DNA of 64,000 bases from Lachnospiraceae bacterium MC2017 (GTDB lineage Bacteria > Bacillota > Clostridia > Lachnospirales > Lachnospiraceae): the NCBI GenBank assembly GCA_000701625.1, contig JNJK01000001.1:141277-205276 (forward strand), given 5' to 3'. The position numbers and the translations under genes were made by a program. This document shows, piece by piece, positions 16,501 to 25,385 of this stretch. A model generated the notes under the pieces. The model was given only the letters and a program-made list of their open reading frames with translations, had not been told where the DNA came from and made no database searches. Every line of letters starts with the position of its first letter. The stretch's first letter is position 1.

Positions 16501-18682
16501 CCGAAGCATTAATTAATATGCCTCCGTCAAGGAATACAAATCCCTTTTCATCATCAATATATCCTTCGATATATCCTGCAAATTCTATATCTGCTGAAAC
16601 GCCAACTTTTTTCTTGAATTTCTTTGCATCACCATAAGATGATTTAATTTTTTCGAAGAGTTTTTTGTTTTCCTTTGGATCATTCTTTTTAGCTGTGTTT
16701 TTCAGCTCTTTCCAGAGTATCTTGGTTGTCTTTCCATCATCAGAATCTTCTTTATAGCTTGCGATACCAAGAGTACCCTTTATCTTTCCGTCTTCAATAG
16801 CTACCTTCAGCGGCAGATCTATACCATCCAGATCTAGCCCTACATCTGTTCCTCCAACAAGCGGCCATGATTCCGGGAGAGTGATCGTCATTCCGTCACC
16901 AAAATCAATCTTTCCGTTCAGACCTTCGATATTATCATCACATGAGATCTTGATCTTTCTTCTTAACGAATGACCGGCAGCATCCTCTACAATGATATAT
17001 ATATCTTCACAAATATCAAATTTATCTTTCAGAACCAGAGATGTTGACATACTGCCTGAAGGGAATACTTCAGATTCATTTTTCTGTTTAAGCTCTATTT
17101 TTCTATATGAGCTGTTTCCCCAGTCTATATCTGCAGTGATAGTTGTAGCATCACTCTTTATAAGTGATATCGCTGCGTCCTGATGGAGAGCATCTTTTCC
17201 CTCAACCCAGACTGCATTAATTATCGGATTATCACTTTCTTTCTCCAGCCAAACAGTGTTATCTGTTGCTTCCAGATTTGCCGCTGTCATAAACTTATCT
17301 TTATAACCGCTCTTTGATACCTTTATCTCTCCTTCGGTAAATTCCGGTATCTTTGCCACACCTTTATTATTTGTAGTATATTCCGTGCCATCAAGGGTTA
17401 TTACTGCACTTTCTGCAAGCTTATACCTGTCAGCGATCGCAGTCTGACTCCATTCATTCTGATAAACAGTTATCTTTGTCTGCTTGGTTACATTCATATT
17501 GCCGCCGACTCTGACAGTACAGCTCACCGAATAACCGCCGGCAGAAGCAACTATCTGACAAGTACCCATTCCTACTGCAGTAACAAGACCCTCATCACTT
17601 ACCACAGCAACATTTTCATTATTACTTCTCCATGTAACAGTTTTATCAGAAGATGTATAAGACTCCAGGAAATTAAGTGTTAACTGCTCAACATCCCCCT
17701 TATTCATAGTAAGTGAGCTCTTATTCAAAACAAGATGTTCGGAGCCGATATTATTTGCGATGTCCTCAAATGAAAAAGAAAGATCATCCGCATTAATAAC
17801 TTCCGTATATCCCTGATTCTGGATATCGTTCATGAAAACTCCGGCAAACTGCTTTGATGTTCCACTAAGAGAATGGAAAAAGCCCATGGAGAAAATATTG
17901 TAATCATCTTTTATATCTGAGAATGTCTCATATATCGCAGAATGATATCCCTTCGATCCGCCATAAGTAAATGGATTTCCCTCAAGATCTATATATTCAT
18001 CTCCACTATACCTGGCATCACTTCCGTAATAATATTCTCCTTCATTTGGCTCACCATCAGCCATCTGAATAATGTATTTCTGCGAAGCTGAAGAACCTCT
18101 CAGGATCTCATCTGCTTTCATAAGACCTGCATTCATTGCAGTTCCACCGCCCGCATACAAAGAATTTATAGCCTGTCTGAGCTTATTACGATTGTTAGTG
18201 AAATTCTTATTTCCGAAAGTGTGAACCGTTACGTCAGATTCATAAGTTACAATTCCGATCTCTGCCGCAGGATCTTCTGCCAGAATATCATCCACAAAAT
18301 TTATGCATGATTTTCTGAGCTGAGTGATAGGTGTTCCTCCCATACTTCCTGATGTATCCAGAACAAGCACTATCTGATGTTCTGCAGCAGCTTCGTCCGA
18401 AACGCTTGCGTCACCTGTTTCATCATCTCCCCAGTCGACATTCAGATAATCTACATTCAGTCCCTCGATAGGAATGTCAGTCGCTCTTATTCTTTCAAGT
18501 TCCTGCTCATCATATGTAGATTCATCATTTACAAATGATCCAACACCGTCTACTACTTCAACCTCCGAATTTTCGGATGCTGATTCCTGATTTTTAGCTG
18601 CCGCTAAAGCAGTTACTTCGCCTTGTATCGATCCTACGATCATCGACAGGCTCAGGAATAATGCTGTTATTCTCCTCTTCAT
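13526..18682 (-). CDS. Giant secreted vWA-domain protein with Ig-like and CARDB-like domains
   Basis: 1718 aa from the ATG at 18682, chosen because GGGAG lies 5 bases upstream and it gives a compact signal peptide; an ATG at 18694 is an alternative. Order: signal peptide (1-30); von Willebrand A domain (about 102-300) with an intact MIDAS motif D-T-S-G-S; a Big_2 Ig-like domain (about 320-395); a long beta-rich middle with propeller-like repeats (about 890-1150); two CARDB-like domains (about 1260-1450); a Big_3-type domain; and a C-terminal Y-L-T-G module shared with two neighbours. There is no LPXTG. vWA domains usually bind protein or matrix ligands through a metal ion. It follows the LRR_5 gene by 15 bases, probably in one operon. 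Confidence 0.85.
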   Translation of the reverse strand: MKRRITALFLSLSMIVGSIQGEVTALAAAKNQESASENSEVEVVDGVGSFVNDESTYDEQELERIRATDIPIEGLNVDYLNVDWGDDETGDASVSDEAAAEHQIVLVLDTSGSMGGTPITQLRKSCINFVDDILAEDPAAEIGIVTYESDVTVHTFGNKNFTNNRNKLRQAINSLYAGGGTAMNAGLMKADEILRGSSASQKYIIQMADGEPNEGEYYYGSDARYSGDEYIDLEGNPFTYGGSKGYHSAIYETFSDIKDDYNIFSMGFFHSLSGTSKQFAGVFMNDIQNQGYTEVINADDLSFSFEDIANNIGSEHLVLNKSSLTMNKGDVEQLTLNFLESYTSSDKTVTWRSNNENVAVVSDEGLVTAVGMGTCQIVASAGGYSVSCTVRVGGNMNVTKQTKITVYQNEWSQTAIADRYKLAESAVITLDGTEYTTNNKGVAKIPEFTEGEIKVSKSGYKDKFMTAANLEATDNTVWLEKESDNPIINAVWVEGKDALHQDAAISLIKSDATTITADIDWGNSSYRKIELKQKNESEVFPSGSMSTSLVLKDKFDICEDIYIIVEDAAGHSLRRKIKISCDDNIEGLNGKIDFGDGMTITLPESWPLVGGTDVGLDLDGIDLPLKVAIEDGKIKGTLGIASYKEDSDDGKTTKILWKELKNTAKKNDPKENKKLFEKIKSSYGDAKKFKKKVGVSADIEFAGYIEGYIDDEKGFVFLDGGILINASAETKWHGQAVAPVIPIPLYWQAQIKGELEVALGLEKEDTGCKAFGKVKDTIGGGLEFGVGLYDVLSAGGGGELNLIPSAEFKQGKDAYFELTVTLQGYAIVKLAIFEKRWDTPKLYGTVNSAGDVWGGISSIDEFYDADSYTIQDLSYIGDGRIDELNETVSGNVSNGTVSGNVFNSNSYKETTPQIVALESGTAFASWVDCRSTSVNGIHVYYSFYDGHNWSDPEIIDDDGTPDFSPSLATDGIKAYVVWQDMNRSSVSSDTVDGIASAMDIKAAVYNPDTKSFTVKKITDGNDRLDMMPKITATSGGAAVAFVQNKNCDWFANDGSNVICVSTYSDSKWSEAEETIKDLNMVNSLTVDMDGEDPRVAYTLDMDKDPSSIEDKELYLGDEKITDNEVYDSEPFFYDGKVYYVSGGSVMYYDPASKETKTFKENLGTIRNVRMVKSGDNAALLFRTQENLAGVINAVMYDEKNDAWGDPIALTETDADITSFDAWWNGDKLELLCNSVALTEKGLKGEVGEDSYGATSLYIKEADLSEKLAVENVFYNGSDIAEGCALPMTIAVRNDGGRTINNIKADLTDDAGNTVDTVDFYETILPGTKKTINYSYLVSENSIGKTYSITCSAVNENGTVDTVDTVSDNKVEIELEHHDIGIESLKWGAENDDNVSIFGVVKNNGFKTSDAVGVSLIKGSEDGDTVDCFTVDSLEAGEEQEINFRVPYENGAVYYVKLSESEEEKDDDISNNSDFVLLVKDQEVSGRKVSSLTVSKKKCEYTEGDTLNLDDISVEAEFDDASKADVTVDASIDVSAVDMNKEGDYVIKVSYEGKTVSIPVKVNRGVLVVAAKQKFDIKSYFRNENVKVYGLSKEEKKLASVNKKGIFRGKKAGTVSINGFSVKGKDAEVLETNTVIIEKPQLSQKRIELSAGSEKTAVSQYLTGLTKLKPTSYESSKESVITVDKDGNITPVAAGKARVTINFGEGKMAFRLKLNVVVK

Positions 18683-18697
18683 AACGTCTCCCATCTA

Positions 18698-21600
18698 TTA
18701 GTTCTTTACTGTAAGCTTTGCCTTTAACTTTCTCGCATTTTTTCCGCTTCCAAAATAGACTGTTATTTTTGTTGTTCCTGCGGATTTGATCGTAATCTTT
18801 CCGTCTTTATCAATCTGCGCCACTTCCGGTTTCTTGCTTTCATACATTGACGGACGAAGCTCTGATATTCCGGTAAGATAAGTATTTATATCCGCAACCT
18901 CACCTATTTTTGTAAAGGTCATATTTGAAAGCCTGGGTTCTTCAACCTTAAACAAATGCGATTCCTTTTTCTCCCAAGTCTTTCCGTTTTTAACATAAGC
19001 TTCTACAGTAACTTCGCCGCTGTTTTTTCCCTTTAACAGACCTTTCCTGCTGACAGAAGCGATTTTTTTATTATTAACCGTATATTTACCGATATTTCCG
19101 GTTGTAAAATACTTTAATACTTCTATCTTCTGTCCCTTTGCCAGTACTTCTTCTATCTGAGGCGCTGAAACAGTATTTTTATCCTCTTCCGGAGTTTCCT
19201 GCGGTTCTACTTCACTTCTGGCTGATCCCACATATACTTTGCAGGAAGCGTATACATTACTTCCATCTGTAGCACGACATCTGATGTAGGAAATACCATC
19301 TGACAGACCTTTTATAGTATTATTACTGATTCCTGTTGATACAGACGCCACCTTTTCATCCGAAGAATAAATATTTACCACAGAAAGATCGTCTATCACA
19401 GGATAAGTTGAAAGATTTACTACTGCCTCCTCTCCCACATCAAGAAGCAGTCTTTCTTTATCAAAACTAATCGTCTGAATAGGTAAAGATACTGTAACTT
19501 TACATTCTGCGATAAATCCGCCATCCAGCGTTTCAGCAGAGATCACTGCTGTTCCGATTCCTTTTGCAGTAACCTTGCCATTACTATCTACTGTCGCAAT
19601 ATCTGTATTATCTGATCTCCAGATAATTGTCTTTATATCAGCATCAGCCGGATAGACTTCTGCATTAAGAGTTACACTGTCATTCAATCTTTCAAATGTG
19701 ATCTTGTTTTCCGAAATTGTAATACCGGTAACAGGAACATCGACCAGCTGAACCTTAACATTACAGGTTGCCTCCACTTTTTCACCGTCTACATATATAT
19801 AGGCCGTGATCACCGCATCACCATCAGAAACACCAGTCACCTGACCAAGGCTATTCACAGTTGCAACTGATTCATCTGAGGATTCCCAAGAAACATGATC
19901 AGGTGTCGCACCCTCTGGATCTATAAGTAGATTCAATGTTCTCGGCACATCTGTTCGTGTTATAAGAAGTTCCTGCCTGTCAAAAGAAATTCCCGTAGCT
20001 GTTTGTTTATTAATAACCTTAACAACGCAATACGCTGAAGCATAGCCTTTGGAATCTCTGACATTTAAGCGAGTCTTACCTGCCTTCTTTGCAGTGATCT
20101 TAACCCTGTAGTATGTTTCATCCGGTTCAACGTCTATAATCGAAGGATCTTCGCATTCCCAAATAAGATTTGGCATAACATCTGTATATGGATTTACTAC
20201 AAAATTAATTGTTTTTGTATCCCCAATTGATTCAAGCGTAATGTATCTGTTATTAAAACTGATATCTGTTACTGCCTCTTCAACAGTTACCTTAATGCTC
20301 TGTGAGCAATTTCCCATTGTTGCTGTGATAGTAACTTCACCTGCAGAAATACCCTTCACTGTTGCCTCACAAGGAACAGAATCATCTGTGGTAACCGTCG
20401 CTATAGTCTCATCCGATGTTGTCCATTTTATGCCATCCAGTGAGTCAGCAGGTGCATATGTCGCATTTATATAGAGAGTACGTCCTACTGCTATTTTTTT
20501 AGTTCCTGATTCTGACAGTTCTAAATCAGTCGTTGTCTGACCTGCCTCAAAAGCATATCCCTTTTCTGAAGCATACTCCTGCGCAACACTACCCTCTGCA
20601 GAACAGATCGTAAGTTCACTCGCATCCTGATCAAAAGCACTATTCTCAATTTTCGAAGTGTACCCTGAGATAGTTATTTTTTTGAGCTGAGAATTATTCG
20701 CAAAAGCATTATATCCTATTCTTGAAACAGTATACGGACATACTACTTCTTCAATAGCTGTACCTGAGAAACAGTAATTCGGTATTTCTTCCAGTGAATT
20801 TCCAAGTTCAACTTTCTTTAATTCTGAGCATCCCTGAAAAGCACTTATTCCGATATTGTACATATCTGAAGGAAGTGTTATTTCCTTAATACCGGTGCAA
20901 CCATAAAAAGCTCGATCTCCGATAGAGTAAACACCATCAGGAATATCAACTTTATTAAGAGAAACACAATTGTTAAAAGCATAATTTCCTATAGCTACGA
21001 CAGTTGAAGGAATCTCAACCTTACATAAAGCTTCGCAATCACTGAAAAGGTTTGAAGGTATTTCTCTGGTTTTCTTTTCAAATTTAACAGATACCAGATT
21101 TGAACAGTTCTTAAACGGCGAAGAACCCACCTCGTAAAGACTTCTTGGAATTTTTATTTCTGTTATCGCGCAGTCTGAAAATGCATATGTTCCAAGTTTA
21201 GAAATCCTGCTTCCAAGTTCTACCTTCGTTATTCCTGTACATCCGCTAAAAGCACTATTGCCTATTTCTTCAATTGTTTCCGGCATTATCGCTCTTGATA
21301 ATGATGAACAATTGTTAAAACATCTTTGCCCGATCTTTTTTAATGCTGTATCAGACAGATTGATACTTGTAAGATTAGTACAGCCAGCAAATACAGAATC
21401 TCCTAAAGTAGTTATTTCTTTTGGTAATTCAACAGATTCAAGTGCAGTACATTCATAAAATGCATCATACTTTAGTTCCTTCAGATTTTTAGGAAGATTG
21501 ATATTTTTTAGAGAGCTACAACTCTTAAAAGCATTGTATCCAATCGTCTCAATACTTGCCGGTAATTTTATTGACTCAAGCGCGGAGCAATTCTGAAATG

Positions 21601-22633
21601 CATAATTACTTATGCTTGTAAAATCAGCCTCTTCGCCGGAAGGTCCATTTTCAAAGACCACTGTTTCCAACGCAGTTAAGCCATTACATACTGCAGGCAA
21701 TTCTGTATAACCATAACCTATGGTCATTTTTGTGATTGAAGAGCAGCCTTCAAAAATGCCGGATTGTACACTTTCAAGATAAGGAAACTCAACTTCTGTT
21801 AGTCCTGTACAATTGCGAAACGCACCTGATCCGATCTTTTCGATGGATGACGGGAATGTAACCGAGTCGATCCCTGAGCAGTTAAAAAAGGCCAGTTCTC
21901 CAATTTCTGTAAGCTTTTCCGGAAATGCCAAACTTAATGAAAGTGATGAACATGCATAAAAAGCTCTGTGTCCGATCTTTTCCAGACTATCCGGTAAATT
22001 TACAGAATTAAGCTTGTCGCATCCGTAAAATGATGCCTCACCTATCTTTTCTGCCTTTGGAAAAGAAATAGTTGTAAGCTCATCACAATCGTAGAAAACA
22101 TTATTCTCTAAAACCGTTGTCTCAGGCAATGATATACTCACCATTGCATCACAGTCACGAAAGGCGCTTTCACCTATAGACGATACATTCGTTAAAACCG
22201 GCGAAGGCATTTGATTACAGTTATAAAAGGCGCTTTCACCTATTTCTGTAACGTCTCCGAGATCAAGTTCGGATGACATCTTATTGCAGTATTGAAATGA
22301 ATTATTTCCGATCTTTGTTATCCCGGAAGGCAATGTAACTGTTTCCAGATTGCCACAGCTTTGAAATGCATAATTCGCTATGTCTGTTATTCCTGAAGCG
22401 ATTTCAACAGATTTAATGCTGCTTCTTTTCTCATTCCATGGAATATCAGATTTTGAAGTATGCTCCCCCATACTTCCTGTTCCGGAAATTGTAAGTTTTC
22501 CGGTTTCTTCATCCAATACCCACGTGCAGTTTTCTCCCAACGTTCCCTGATTTTCCGGCTCTGACGCAAAGGCCGTCGTAGATAAACCTAAGACGGCTAA
22601 TGCGATCAGAGCTATTCGTCCTATTTTGACCAT
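18698..22633 (-). CDS. Giant secreted BspA-type (LRR_5) protein with Ig-like domains
   Basis: 1311 aa. A signal peptide (1-23, ending A-F-A-S) is followed by a T-G-x-L-T-I-S-G-x-G-x-M block and about 28 LRR_5 repeats of 23 residues (pattern I-x-x-x-A-F-x-x-C-x-x-L-x-x-V-x-L-P) up to about residue 700. Five Big_2-like Ig domains follow (about 700-1150), then a C-terminal Y-L-T-G module like that of the vWA protein. There is no sortase motif or membrane anchor. GGGAGAGG precedes the ATG. It is the first gene of an apparent operon with the vWA protein; both presumably act on the cell surface in adhesion or glycan contact. Confidence 0.9.
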   Translation of the reverse strand: MVKIGRIALIALAVLGLSTTAFASEPENQGTLGENCTWVLDEETGKLTISGTGSMGEHTSKSDIPWNEKRSSIKSVEIASGITDIANYAFQSCGNLETVTLPSGITKIGNNSFQYCNKMSSELDLGDVTEIGESAFYNCNQMPSPVLTNVSSIGESAFRDCDAMVSISLPETTVLENNVFYDCDELTTISFPKAEKIGEASFYGCDKLNSVNLPDSLEKIGHRAFYACSSLSLSLAFPEKLTEIGELAFFNCSGIDSVTFPSSIEKIGSGAFRNCTGLTEVEFPYLESVQSGIFEGCSSITKMTIGYGYTELPAVCNGLTALETVVFENGPSGEEADFTSISNYAFQNCSALESIKLPASIETIGYNAFKSCSSLKNINLPKNLKELKYDAFYECTALESVELPKEITTLGDSVFAGCTNLTSINLSDTALKKIGQRCFNNCSSLSRAIMPETIEEIGNSAFSGCTGITKVELGSRISKLGTYAFSDCAITEIKIPRSLYEVGSSPFKNCSNLVSVKFEKKTREIPSNLFSDCEALCKVEIPSTVVAIGNYAFNNCVSLNKVDIPDGVYSIGDRAFYGCTGIKEITLPSDMYNIGISAFQGCSELKKVELGNSLEEIPNYCFSGTAIEEVVCPYTVSRIGYNAFANNSQLKKITISGYTSKIENSAFDQDASELTICSAEGSVAQEYASEKGYAFEAGQTTTDLELSESGTKKIAVGRTLYINATYAPADSLDGIKWTTSDETIATVTTDDSVPCEATVKGISAGEVTITATMGNCSQSIKVTVEEAVTDISFNNRYITLESIGDTKTINFVVNPYTDVMPNLIWECEDPSIIDVEPDETYYRVKITAKKAGKTRLNVRDSKGYASAYCVVKVINKQTATGISFDRQELLITRTDVPRTLNLLIDPEGATPDHVSWESSDESVATVNSLGQVTGVSDGDAVITAYIYVDGEKVEATCNVKVQLVDVPVTGITISENKITFERLNDSVTLNAEVYPADADIKTIIWRSDNTDIATVDSNGKVTAKGIGTAVISAETLDGGFIAECKVTVSLPIQTISFDKERLLLDVGEEAVVNLSTYPVIDDLSVVNIYSSDEKVASVSTGISNNTIKGLSDGISYIRCRATDGSNVYASCKVYVGSARSEVEPQETPEEDKNTVSAPQIEEVLAKGQKIEVLKYFTTGNIGKYTVNNKKIASVSRKGLLKGKNSGEVTVEAYVKNGKTWEKKESHLFKVEEPRLSNMTFTKIGEVADINTYLTGISELRPSMYESKKPEVAQIDKDGKITIKSAGTTKITVYFGSGKNARKLKAKLTVKN

Positions 22634-22762
22634 TTTCCTCTCCCATCTCTTTTATGTATACACATTTAGACAATTTATAGTGTACCATATTTTAGGCATA
22701 ATTAATCTTTTTTTAATATTTAATACACAAAAAAGACAACAATCGTTGAATAAACATAAAAA

Positions 22763-22813
22763 AGCCGCACGGCCATTTCTTCACACTCATGTGAGAAATA
22801 CAGCCGAGCGGCT
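22763..22813 (-). terminator. Terminator of pckA
   Basis: A long interrupted stem (AGCCGC...GCGGCT outer, TTTCTCAC/GTGTGAAGAAA inner) is followed on the minus strand by six T, 34 bases after the pckA stop. Confidence 0.85.
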
Positions 22814-22847
22814 AAATATTTTAAGTATTCACTCTATATCTGTCAGA

Positions 22848-24461
22848 TCAAAGCTTCGGGCCTGCAGCTACGAGTGCCTTACCAGCCTCGTTGCCCTCAT
22901 ACTTAGCGAAGTTCTTGATGAATCTGCCAGCGAGATCCTTTGCCTTTGTCTCCCACTCGGAAGCGTCAGCATATGTATCACGAGGATCAAGGATCTTAGG
23001 ATCAACTCCAGGAAGCTCTGTCGGAACCTCGAAGTCGAACATCGGGATCTTCTTTGTAGGAGCCTTTTTGATGTCACCGCTAAGGATAGCGTCGATGATT
23101 CCACGAGTATCCTTAATTGTGATTCTCTTACCTGTGCCGTTCCAACCTGTGTTTACAAGGTAAGCCTTTGCACCGGACTTCTCCATCTTCTTAACGAGCT
23201 CCTCAGCATACTTTGTAGGATGAAGCTCAAGGAATGCCTGACCGAAGCAAGCTGAGAATGTAGGAGTAGGCTCAGTGATACCACGCTCTGTTCCAGCAAG
23301 CTTTGCTGTGAATCCGGACAGGAAGTAGTACTTTGTCTGCTCAGGTGTCAGGATAGATACCGGAGGAAGTACTCCGAATGCATCTGCAGAAAGGAAGATT
23401 ACATTCTGTGCGTCAGGACCTGCGGAAACAGGGTTAACCTTCTGAACGATGTTCTCAATGTGATCGATAGGATAAGATACACGAGTATTCTCTGTTACGC
23501 TCTTATCATCGAAATCGATCTTTCCGTCATCAGCTACTGTTACGTTCTCAAGGAGAGCGTCTCTCTTGATAGCGTTGAAGATATCAGGCTCAGACTCCTT
23601 ATCAAGGCCGATAACCTTTGCGTAGCATCCACCCTCGAAGTTGAATACGCCGTTGTCATCCCAGCCGTGCTCATCATCACCGATGAGAAGTCTCTTCGGA
23701 TCTGTGGAAAGAGTTGTCTTACCTGTTCCGGAAAGTCCGAAGAAGATAGCTGTGTTCTTTCCATCCATATCTGTATTTGCAGAGCAGTGCATGGAAGCGA
23801 TGCCCTTAAGCGGCAAGTAGTAGTTCATCATTGAGAACATACCCTTCTTCATCTCTCCGCCGTACCATGTGTTAATGATAACCTGCTCGCGGCTTGTGAT
23901 GTTGAATACTACTGCTGTCTCAGAGTTAAGGCCGAGCTCCTTGTAGTTCTCTACCTTTGCCTTTGATGCGTTGTAAACAACGAAGTCAGGCTCGAAGTTC
24001 TCTTCTTCCTCAGCGGTAGGCTTGATGAACATGTTCTTGATGAAGTGAGCCTGCCAAGCAACCTCTACGATGAAACGTACTGCCATACGTGTGTCTTTAT
24101 TTGCACCACAGAAAGCATCTACTACGAAAAGTCTCTTATTGGAGAGCTCTTCCTGAGCGATCTTCTTTACTGCGTCCCATGCTTCCTTGGAAGCCGGGTG
24201 GTTATCGTTCTTATACTCGTCAGATGTCCACCATACAGTGTCCTTGGAGTTCTCATCCATAACGATGAACTTATCCTTAGGAGATCTTCCTGTATAGATA
24301 CCTGTCATAACGTTTACAGCGCCAAGCTCTGTATTCTTACCTACTTCGAAGCCTTCAAGACCTTCCTTGGTCTCTTCTTCGAAAAGCATCTCGTAAGAAG
24401 GATTGTAAACGATTTCTGTTGTTCCGTTGATACCATACTTTGTTAAATCAATTTTTGCCAT
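22848..24461 (-). CDS. pckA: Phosphoenolpyruvate carboxykinase (ATP)
   Basis: 537 aa, the expected size for the ATP-dependent family. It shows R-S-P-K-D-K-F near residue 60, N-T-W-Y-G-G-E near 210, the kinase-1a P-loop G-L-S-G-T-G-K-T-T near 245 and the metal-site L-I-G-D-D-E-H-G-W. It interconverts oxaloacetate + ATP with PEP + CO2 + ADP in the cytosol. In rumen and gut anaerobes it often runs in the CO2-fixing direction during fermentation. GAGG precedes the ATG, and a TATAAT-like box lies about 105 bp upstream. It is monocistronic, with its own terminator. Confidence 0.97.
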   Translation of the reverse strand: MAKIDLTKYGINGTTEIVYNPSYEMLFEEETKEGLEGFEVGKNTELGAVNVMTGIYTGRSPKDKFIVMDENSKDTVWWTSDEYKNDNHPASKEAWDAVKKIAQEELSNKRLFVVDAFCGANKDTRMAVRFIVEVAWQAHFIKNMFIKPTAEEEENFEPDFVVYNASKAKVENYKELGLNSETAVVFNITSREQVIINTWYGGEMKKGMFSMMNYYLPLKGIASMHCSANTDMDGKNTAIFFGLSGTGKTTLSTDPKRLLIGDDEHGWDDNGVFNFEGGCYAKVIGLDKESEPDIFNAIKRDALLENVTVADDGKIDFDDKSVTENTRVSYPIDHIENIVQKVNPVSAGPDAQNVIFLSADAFGVLPPVSILTPEQTKYYFLSGFTAKLAGTERGITEPTPTFSACFGQAFLELHPTKYAEELVKKMEKSGAKAYLVNTGWNGTGKRITIKDTRGIIDAILSGDIKKAPTKKIPMFDFEVPTELPGVDPKILDPRDTYADASEWETKAKDLAGRFIKNFAKYEGNEAGKALVAAGPKL

Positions 24462-24722
24462 AATTTCAACCTCTTTTTTTGATTGATATTGATTCTACAG
24501 AGAAATCCGATGGTGAAAAGATTTCCCATATCCTTGAGTTATCCTTAAATAACCAAGCTATATTATACATGATTGACAAGCAAAATCATCAAAAATTTAA
24601 CAAATTACGTAAAAAAATACATTAAGCCGGTATTTTGTCCGTCTGGGATGTACTTATTGTATACAATGTTGCATATTGAGGCTTGTCTTTTGCACAACAA
24701 TCATACCCTTGGCTTCTTGTAC

Positions 24723-24911
24723 GTGTAAGTATGATATATTTCTTTCCGCGCTCGGAATGCACTAAGTTCACGCACTGTCCTCATATACGCGGAAATTTCT
24801 GCGTAACTCGATGCTTCGCATCTCAGACAGTACGCATAAATTTCCTATTCGGACAGTGTGTTCACTAAGTGCATCCGGCTGATTGCTCCAAGAAATATAT
24901 CATACTTACAC
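24723..24911. repeat. 189-bp long imperfect palindrome
   Basis: The outer 22 bp (24723-24744 and 24890-24911) are a perfect inverted repeat. Pairing continues inward with interruptions through GCACT/AGTGC, CACTGTCC/GGACAGTG and GGAAATTT/AAATTTCC to a central GATGCTTCGCATC at 24810-24822. The whole element could fold into one hairpin. It has no gene and no T-run. It lies upstream of pckA and downstream of the candidate 6S RNA. It could be a MITE-like repeat or a large structured RNA. Confidence 0.75.
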
Positions 24912-24998
24912 TTACGTAGTGGCAACTGAACTTTCAACGTTTCCATCGTAAACTCGGAAATGCCCACGAAATGTTAATAAAAAGACTTTTCTGCTAAC

Positions 24999-25268
24999 AA
25001 AAAACAGCTCTCATACCAAGGCTTCTGCCTCGCATGAAAGCTGCTATAAGAATACTTTTTGATAACCCAGACGGGCGGCTCCTGCCAGTTGACTCCTAGC
25101 CATTGCTAGGTGGGTCGCCTATACGGATCGTCAGTCTTCCGCTCCTGCGCGGTTACCCGTGCCCTTTCGGCGGCGGCTTGACATCTGACTTTGTAATAAC
25201 GGCATCCCGTTTAAAGTAAATGTAGGTTCAAATAAAACAGAAGGTATCGCTCCATCCAGGTTCTTTAT
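24999..25268 (-). ncRNA. ssrS: Structured non-coding RNA, candidate 6S RNA
   Basis: A clear promoter (25275-25303) and a clear terminator (25005-25043) bound about 270 bases with no open frame. The RNA is GC-rich in the middle and can form several stems, for example AACGG/CCGTT, CCTAGC-AATG-GCTAGG and CCGC/GCGG, while its ends can pair (GATACC with GGTTATC). The 5' portion containing TTTGAACCTACA resembles what I recall of clostridial 6S RNAs, which bind RNA polymerase holoenzyme in stationary phase. It lacks the hallmark motifs of RNase P RNA, tmRNA and SRP RNA. That it is an RNA gene is well supported; the 6S identity is moderately sure. Confidence 0.6.
25005..25043 (-). terminator. Terminator of the candidate 6S RNA
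   Basis: A 17-bp stem with two mismatches (CAGCT...AGCTG, loop AGAA) is followed on the minus strand by six T. Confidence 0.85.
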
Positions 25269-25274
25269 GGATAC

Positions 25275-25303
25275 ATTATACTATTTTAGTATCATCAATA
25301 CAA
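25275..25303 (-). promoter_or_regulatory. Promoter of the candidate 6S RNA
   Basis: On the minus strand TTGTAT (25298-25303), a 17-bp spacer and a perfect TATAAT (25275-25280) give a start near 25268. Confidence 0.75.
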
Positions 25304-25385
25304 GTTCCTAAACACGTACAGTGACATTTTTTTGTATAACATTAAACTGATTCTTCAACACTTCTATTGAAAATGACGATTTCTC

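Noticed and set aside
24999-25268. RNase P RNA, tmRNA or SRP RNA for the structured transcript
   Set aside because: The conserved GAGGAAAGTCC-type, tRNA-like-end and GGTCAGG-type motifs of these RNAs are absent.
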